Shown here piece by piece: positions 57,786-64,000 of a DNA stretch of 64,000 bases. The DNA is from Trichodelitschia bisporula. Lineage: Eukaryota; Ascomycota; Dothideomycetes; Phaeotrichales; Phaeotrichaceae. The DNA is taken from positions 403,697 through 467,696 of the forward strand of contig ML996699.1 in assembly GCA_010356995.1 (NCBI GenBank). The letters run 5' to 3'. The stretch's first letter is position 1. Each line of letters starts with the position of its first letter. The notes below the pieces were generated by a model. It had not been told where the DNA came from, searched no databases, and saw nothing but the letters and a program-made list of their open reading frames with translations. A program made the position numbers and the translations under genes.

Positions 57786-58145
57786 GATGGGCTTGGAACT
57801 TTCCTTGCCAAGACCCTGATTTCCTGCACGGCAACGGAAAGCGACGCACCTCAACCCTTAGTCACCTCCTTCCCGCATTCCATCTCATCAGCGTTTGCGC
57901 GCATGATAAAGCTTCATCTCGATATCTTTCTGCCTTGGAAGGCGTGAAGCTTCCGCTGCTTCTGTGCCAGTCCATTCCCTCAGGAGCTATCCTCTCTACC
58001 AGATGCACACTGTCGACAAACTTCCACACCCAGCTCCTAGCTGACATTCCTCCCTTTCACATTCCACCACCCATATTGCTCTTTGGAATTGCCAGCCAAC
58101 TACCAACTCTCCTCTCCTTTACTACTCGCATTCCACACTAACACC
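57786..58145. other. Promoter and leader of the LAMTOR1-like gene
   Basis: About 360 bp, CT-rich toward the start codon (CTCTCCTTTACTACTCGCA). No TATA box stands out. Confidence 0.4.
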
Positions 58146-58739
58146 ATGGGGGCTTGCGCATCGTGCCTGGGGTACCCCCGGTTCTCGACATCATCCGTTC
58201 GTGATCTCTAACTGTGCAACAGAGTCGAAGCTGACCCCTTCGCTCAGGCCGAGACATCTCCTTTGATCACCGACCTCGCCCAGCAGTACGGCACCGTCGA
58301 AGGAGGCCAGCACAACGCGCCAGACGTCGACCCTGCGGAGATCCGCCGCCAGCGCGATCTTCTGGAACGCTTGTGCGCCGAGACTCAAGAGTGCGTGCTG
58401 TCTTTGCTTCCTTGCAGCTTGTGTGCGCGATGTGGAAACTGATTGACACTCTGTAGCAACCTGATCGATGCCGCACAGGTGTCTAACCCCGGCTCCGGCC
58501 TCGGTATGTCGGAGCTCGAGCGTTTGTTCCGGAAGCACTTTGGCGGTCGGCCCGACACTACCGCGGATATTGCACCGGAAGAAGATGCGCCCCCGCCTCC
58601 GAGCCCCCAGGCCTGGCTCCAAGACGTCAAGGCCACTTTGAAGGATGACCTAGTCACATGGGGCAATGAGGGCGTCGGGCCTTTAGTCATGACTTTCGAC
58701 AACGTTTTCAACCAGAGTGGCAAGTCCCGAGAGGTTTGA
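58146..58739 (+). CDS. LAMTOR1/Ego1 (Meh1)-like lysosomal adaptor
   Basis: Three exons: 58146-58171, 58223-58390 and 58457-58739; introns of 51 bp (GTACCC...CTAACTG...CAG) and 66 bp (GTGCGT...TAG); 158 aa. The tiny first exon encodes MGACASCLG, a classic N-myristoylation (Gly2) plus palmitoylation (Cys4, Cys7) signal. It is followed by TSPLITD and a helical segment RRQRDLLERLCAETQDNLID, as in LAMTOR1/Ego1, which anchors the Rag-GTPase scaffold that recruits TORC1 to the vacuole. The stop TGA at 58737-58739 may be spliced away: GTTTGA at 58734 and CAG at about 58780 would add a tail containing the 36-bp repeats. Family call from the lipidation motif and layout, so moderately sure. Confidence 0.75.
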
Positions 58740-58843
58740 GCATCTATGATGTCCTTGCTCACTCTCTATTTGGTGATCAGTGGACGAGGATACGGGACTG
58801 GACGGAACAACGACGACACTACACTCACTCAACGTTCCGCAAG

Positions 58844-58965
58844 GGCCGGTCGGAGACGAAAACACCAAAAGATCGGAAGGGCCAGCCGGAGATGAAAGCA
58901 CCGAAAGATCGGAAAGGCCGGTCGCCGATGAAAGCATCAACATCTCGGAAGGACCGGCCAGAGTC
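58844..58965 (+). repeat. 36-bp tandem repeat, three copies and a partial fourth
   Basis: Units start at 58844, 58880, 58916 and 58952 (for example GGCCAGCCGGAGATGAAAGC). The period is a multiple of three and the region is open in two plus frames, one giving acidic 12-residue repeats (GPAGDESTERSE), the other basic ones (KAPKDRKGRSPM). It may be a C-terminal exon of the preceding gene. Confidence 0.85.
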
Positions 58966-59529
58966 CCAAGCATGTCAAGCATCAGAAGAGGGAAACAACC
59001 GGTCAGAGATTGAAGCACCAAATGGTGCCCGATGCAGTACTTGCCGAAGTACCGGCAAGAATTACTAATATTTTCATATTCTCTGTGTTTTTACATCCTT
59101 TTACCCCGATACCCCGTCGTCCGCTGGACGCATTGTCCGAATAAAGCATTCAATATTGTCAACGTTGCATGTCACGGTCTGCTGCTGTTGAAGACCCGTG
59201 CATGCCGTCCAGATATTTTGATTTTAGGATCAAAATTTTGTCAACTTTTGGGGTTTCTACGGACTTTGGACAGTCGCCACGGAAAGCCGAGGTTGGACTG
59301 GCATCTGTCGTACCTTCCCCCACATGCAAGTTTCCTTGTCGTTCAAGTTAGTGCCTGGGCTAGCGGAGCATCCCGACGATCTGAGGCCCGAGTCCAACCC
59401 CGCAACTGAACGCGGGATAAAGCCGGGCACCCATCCGGCCGCGAATACGTGCTCGACTTCCTCACAGGTTTTCAATCGTTAAAGTGTGGCCCGGATACTT
59501 CCCCCCTACCTTGCTCCCAGCTCGAAAGA
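58966..59529. other. Intergenic region
   Basis: About 560 bp; likely 3' flank of the LAMTOR1-like gene. No further gene seen. Confidence 0.4.
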
Positions 59530-60425
59530 CTACACCTTCGACGCTCGTCGAGCTACGGTATCGAACGAGCTTTGCGATCAGCAACACGGGATGCTTGAGA
59601 GTCATTTGAACGGGGAAAGACTTCCTTCTTCCTGTGGATGCGCCGTTCCACATGCGAATGGTAGCAGTAGACACGCTCGTTAAAGCCTGGCGTGCCCGCT
59701 GCTGCGATTTTTATGTGAAAGGCTGCCTCTACTGGATGAAGGAAGTCTTTCCTGGAAAATGGCTCGACAGCACTCGAGGCGCTGGACGTGGCTTGCTTGG
59801 GACATGCTGTGAGAGCCTTGGATGTTGTCCTGACAGTTCCGCGTTGAGGGATGGAACCTTGGGTGTTTATCCGGCTTGTGCTGGACATCGGGATCGAAGC
59901 AGCCGCCATGTCCCGGGTTTACACCACCGACGAACTACCATCAACGCTCGTCAAGTCACGGTGTCAGACGAGCTTCACGATCAGCACGCGGGATGCCGGA
60001 GAGCCATTTTAACGGGGAAAGACTTCCTTCTTCCTGTGGAAGCGCCGTTTCACATGCAGATGGCGGCACCGGGCATGCTCCTTCGGATGTGACCTGTAGG
60101 GTGGCCAAGGCGCCGAGATCCATCGCAGTAGGTGTGATGGGCTCCCTCCACCGCCGCACTCGAGTGGAGAACAACGCGTGCTCGCTGCTGCCGTTTGGAT
60201 GTGAAAGGGGGCTTCCTGGGGATAAAGGAAGTCTTTCCTGGGAAGTGGCTTGATGGCACTCGAGGCGCTTGACGTGGCGCGGATTGGGACATGTTGTGAG
60301 GAGTTTTTGAATGCTGTCCCGACGGTTCTGCGCTGAGGATGGGACCTTGGGGTGTTCATCCGGCTTGGGGCTGGGCAGAGAGGGATCGAGGCAGTCGCTG
60401 GTTCCCGGGATTGCACCGCCGACGA
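59530..60425. repeat. Tandem duplication, each copy with an internal hairpin
   Basis: Copy A spans about 59530-59935 and copy B about 59945-60425; B is longer mainly in its central spacer. They share for example CGGGGAAAGACTTCCTTCTT (59611-59630 and 60013-60032), and ACTCGAGGCGCT followed by GACGTGGC. Each copy contains an inverted repeat: A arms about 59598-59666 and 59700-59770; B arms about 60001-60067 and 60187-60255 (CTTCCTTCTTCC against a GGAAG-rich right arm). No gene supported; minus-strand frames in both copies translate to related but stop-broken text. Confidence 0.75.
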
Positions 60426-61405
60426 GCGCTGTCCATCAACAAAAACCGCGACTATCCTCGTTGCCGATAAAGATGAAGCGCACACCCGACCTCCAACAGC
60501 CTTTCCTTTCAATCCGCGTGGTTTGCAGATTTTGGGAAGGGACAAGCCGTTGTGCTAATGTAGTCATTCCCTTGGACGGCGAGATGTCAATGATTTGTTG
60601 CCACTTAGTCGTCTCATGGGGATGAACTTCATTCACAACGGCTCGTCCCTTCTCAAACGTCCAATCCATCAACCCATGTCCCTCAAGTCAAACAGCAATG
60701 AACGCAAATCCGCCCAAGTGCCTCCAACCCCGCCGCCGCCGGCTTGCCCTCACCGCCATCCACCAAAAGCCCCCTCCCCCCCACCCGTCTCCGTCTCCGT
60801 CTCCTAGAGGAACGACACGAGGGTTCGCGAACGCACGGAGCGCTGCGGTGGTGGGCATGCCGCCGGGCATGGAGCGGCGGGGGCTAAGGTTCTTCACTGC
60901 CGGGGCGGGGGGACGACATTTTCCCGCGTCCGTTACGGATTCGGGCCGGGCGCGGCGGTGTGGGACGGAATGGGGTTTCTCGGGGAGGAGAGGGAGGAGG
61001 ATGTGGGCATGGTATCGGCTGACGAAGTTGGCGTTGTACTGGCTTTCGGGTGTCGATACTCCGCCCACCTTCCCTTGTAGAACTAGATGGTTCATAGTTA
61101 GGCACTCTTCATTCCCAATCGTACCGAACTTTCGTTTCCAACCCCAGCCCCCCCCGTCTGCCCCTTATGGGACCGAACCAGCATCGCCATGACCACATCC
61201 GCGTCTCCAGGTCTCTGGGCTGTAATATTAGGACCGAAATGGCGTTTTTGTTCGTTGACGACGGAGCTGGGTTACACGTCGTTCAAGTCCGTTACCCGTT
61301 ACTCGTTACCCGCTCACGATGGACGTAGAAACAAAGAAGAGCCGGACGCCGTAACACCACGCACCACACTCGGACCGAAATGTCATACCAAATAACCATA
61401 AATGC

Positions 61406-61439
<34 letters not shown>

Positions 61440-61600
61440 CCTCTCCGTGGAGAGAGTCCTACATTCTACCTAACCCCCCAAAAAGCCCTCAACGTCAGTC
61501 GCTAAGCACGCATGCAACGCATCAACGCAACATCAAAAACCCACACATGCCCCATGCCATCCACCCAGCGTATGCAATCTAGCCATCACCACCCCCCCTC
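60426..61600. other. Intergenic region with a 32-base poly-C tract
   Basis: About 1.2 kb of 3' flank between the duplication and the F-box gene, containing the poly-C tract at 61407-61438. No gene supported. Confidence 0.4.
61407..61438 (+). repeat. Poly-C homopolymer, 32 bases
   Basis: Uninterrupted run of 32 C. Length in the assembly is probably approximate because such runs are hard to sequence. Confidence 0.95.
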
Positions 61601-64000
61601 CTACCCCACCATCTCCTCCCCAACCACCCCCTCCCCCTCCGCCACACCCCCCTCCTCCCCCTCATCAACATCCTCCCACTCCGCCTCCTCAGTGGCATCC
61701 TCAGCCGCTTCCTCCGCCGCAATCACAGCCGACACCATCCCCGCCGCACCCCACACCGCCCCCTCAAAAAACTCCTGCACACTCAGAGCAACCTCGTCCG
61801 CCACGACCCGGGCATCAGCCTCCTTCTTCCGCGCAAACTTCTCCCCTTCCCTCTTCGCCTCCTGCATGCGCAGATCCTCCTCCCGGACACAACGGGCGCG
61901 TATTTCAGGTTTCTTCGCGCAGGCAGGACAGTGAAAACTCCCGACGCATACCTGGCACGGGCAGCTTGGGTTCAACTTAACGCACCCCTAGTCGCCACAC
62001 ATTAGCCCCATCCCTAACCCACACCAATGCACAAGTAAACTCACCTCACAAACCAGCACCCTACATCCCCCACACTCCCTCATCTCCGCCGCACACCTGG
62101 CCCTCACATCCCCCACAGGGCGTGTCGCCTGACAAAAATAGCTCCCACACCCCACCCACTGCACCGGATGCGCGCCATACCCAGGCAGCAACATCTTCCT
62201 CCTCTGCTCCTCCAGAAACCCGCCCGCCCGCGCCGCCTCATCCCTCTTCAACCCCGAGCAACTCAAACTCCGCGCCCTCGCCCCCGTCCCCGCCACCAAC
62301 CCCCTCCTCGGCAACTCAGGGATAGAGAAAGAAGGCGGCGCCGGAGCGGCACGGGGCAGCGCCAGCGACGTAGCGAGCAAGGGCGCGGAATCAGAAAGAC
62401 TAGCCGTAGACGCCGAGTCGTCCTCATCGCCCGGCGCCGCAGACGGCGGTCTGAAATCGGGAATCTGCAGATTCGCCAGCTCCAGCGCTCGGGGATGCAC
62501 GCTCGCCGCCGCCGCCAACCGTGCAGGCGCAGACCTTACATACTCCCTCTCCGTAAACAGCTCCCGAAACCCACAGCGCCTCAACTTCAACGCTCGAAAA
62601 TCATGTTCCTTACACAGCGGCTTCTTGCACTTCCTGCAATTAACCTTCCAGCGAAAAGAGCGGTAACAATCCTGACACAGACTCCGGGGACACGTCTGCG
62701 CCTGCAGATCCAAACTATCCTGCTGCAAATACGGCAGGATATCAATATTCCCCCCAATAATCTCCTCATACAGCATCGTATTCTTCATATTCGGCGCCAA
62801 GAGCAAGTTCATAAAGTCCGCATCCTCGTACTGTCTCTGCCGCGGCAGCGGCACCGCGCGGATCCGATCCGAGCCCTCGCCGCTGATGTTAGGCCCCAGG
62901 AAAGCCACGCCGCCTCCGCCCGAGAAAATGGGTTCCAGGCAGCACCAGTGCATGTTGAGCTTCGGCGGGGGCGGCGGCTGCGCGGACTGCGCCGCCTCGC
63001 CGCCCTCCTCCGAGTCATCCGTGTCCTCACCCGGCTGTGGCTCGCTCATCAGATTCGGCGAGCGGGTCGCGCCGGCCGCCCACCAGAACTTGCCGGCGCG
63101 GTCGCCCTGGCGGTGGGCATACCCGTGCGCGCCGCCAGAAGAATGTCGTGTCTTGGCGCGCTTGCTAGGAATGGGCCGGTTGAAGGCGCACGAGGCGCAC
63201 AGCGTCTTGCGGCAGCCCATGCAGTGCATCTTGATAGAGCAGGTCTCGCAGCGCTCGAGGATAGTCTCGTTGCACCCGTCGCAGCGCACATCCTCGACAA
63301 ACGTGCGGTGACTCTTGCGCAGGTGCGCCGGGACGTACTTCCCCTCGCCCACGGGCCCGTCCTCGGCGCCCAGCGGCTCGCCCTCGTGTCCGACATCGGC
63401 GTCCTCCCACAGACGCCCGCTCGGTCGTGTGCTGCTGCTGCCGCTGCTGCCGTTCTCGCTATTCGGCCCGCCGATGCGGTTCCCCGAGCGCCACAACCGG
63501 TCGAACGGCACCCAAACCTCGGTCGTGCCGGCGGCGGCGCGGTTGGAGTGGTAATCCTTGCGGCGGAAGCAGCGGGCGCCGGGGGTCGGACACCAGGCCG
63601 TGTCGGTCCAGATGCCGAGCTGGTGGCAGATCTCGATGAGTTCGTGCGTGGGCTCGGAGTCGGAGTCGCGGCGCACGAGCGACGAGGGGAGATACGGTCG
63701 TCGGCGGTGGTGTCGGCATCGGTACGTATACAGGCTCTTGAGCGCGAGGTCCGACTTGCCAAGCCAATGGGCGTTGGCGGGGTTTTGCAGCTGCAGGAAG
63801 GGAACAATGTGGTACTTAATCGAGACGTTTTTGCACCCGCGCACCGACAAATGTTCCAACGTGCTGACCCGCGGCTGAAGCACGCGCGACACCAGCGCTA
63901 CGCCCGACACCGCAGTATTGCACAAGTCCAAGCTCTTGAGGCGCGAGGCCATGGGCATGACGACGCGGATGAGCAGCGCATCGAGGGCGTACTGCTTGGA
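61601..64000 (-). CDS. Large F-box/LRR-like Cys-rich protein, 5' part outside window (partial)
   Basis: Two exons visible: 62045->64000 (open across the right edge) and 61601-61987, with a 57-bp intron (GTGAGT...CTAAT...TAG). At least 781 residues. The first part seen has LRR-like text: RLKSLDLCNTAVSG, STLEHLSVRGCKNVSI. Cys-rich segments follow: CDGCNETILERCETCSIKMH and CRKTLCASC; CPRSLCQDCYRSFRWK and CRKCKKPLCKEH; near the end CAAEMRECGGCRVLVCE and CPCQVCVGSFHCPACAKK. The last 90 residues are a charged helix ending in an acidic tail. LRRs after a presumed N-terminal F-box suggest a substrate receptor of an SCF ubiquitin ligase; the F-box itself would lie beyond 64000 and is not seen. Confidence 0.75.

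Noticed and set aside
1-64000. tRNA or rRNA genes, CRISPR arrays, LTR elements
   Set aside because: Scanned by eye for tRNA B-box words, direct-repeat/spacer arrays and paired long terminal repeats; none convincing. A covariance-model scan would settle the tRNAs.
1-64000. Secondary-metabolite gene cluster
   Set aside because: No polyketide synthase, peptide synthetase, terpene cyclase or UstYa-type gene is recognisable; neighbours are housekeeping genes.

Overview
The window is nuclear DNA of a filamentous ascomycete (Pezizomycotina; a dothideomycete-like genome is my guess, not shown). Most genes carry 0 to 3 short introns of about 41-79 bp with GT...CTAAC/CTAAT...AG signals, genes lie on both strands without operons, and the encoded proteins are fungal: an Rrd1-type PP2A activator, the kinase Iks1, exosome Csl4, SUMO ligase Nse2, an FHA-RING ligase of the Dma type, the alpha subunit of the mitochondrial processing peptidase, a LAMTOR1/Ego1-like lysosomal adaptor and a secreted class II haem peroxidase. 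I rebuilt gene models by hand from reading frames and splice signals, so exon ends are predictions.

Layout. 0-2.8 kb: a SANT/Myb-like gene full of internal repeats, running off the left edge. 3.3-15.7 kb: a gene-dense housekeeping block (rrd1, a two-span membrane protein, an Ala/Pro-rich protein, iks1, a small basic protein with a strong promoter, an acidic nuclear-type protein, csl4). 15.7-18.1 kb: an AT-richer gap with two 313-bp MITE-like elements in opposite orientation. 18.1-20.2 kb: the peroxidase. 20.2-25.5 kb: gene-poor, with a doubtful ORF and a decayed F-box-like gene. 25.5-38.7 kb: oxoglutarate/malate-type carrier, nse2, aquaporin, a secreted 14-residue-repeat protein, dma-type ligase, MPP alpha. 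39.1-39.7 kb: two long hairpin-forming inverted repeats. 42.1-42.5 kb: a small Cys-rich protein. 42.5-52.4 kb: almost 10 kb with no convincing protein gene, including a 404-base assembly gap inside G-rich DNA. 52.4-56.7 kb: a mucin-like secreted surface protein gene that looks broken. 58.1-58.7 kb: the LAMTOR1-like gene. 59.5-60.4 kb: a tandem duplication in which each copy holds a hairpin. 61.6-64 kb: the 3' part of a large F-box/LRR, Cys-rich protein gene running off the right edge.

The genes do not form an obvious pathway or biosynthetic cluster. Some share themes: protein degradation and modification (Dma-type E3, Nse2, F-box proteins), TOR/PP2A signalling (Rrd1, LAMTOR1-like), mitochondria (MPP alpha, carrier) and the cell surface or secretome (peroxidase, mucin-like protein, 14-residue-repeat protein). 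The items most worth follow-up are the secreted 14-residue-repeat precursor, the mucin-like gene with two CpA-to-TpA-type stops, the MITE pair, the hairpin repeats and the 10-kb gene desert.
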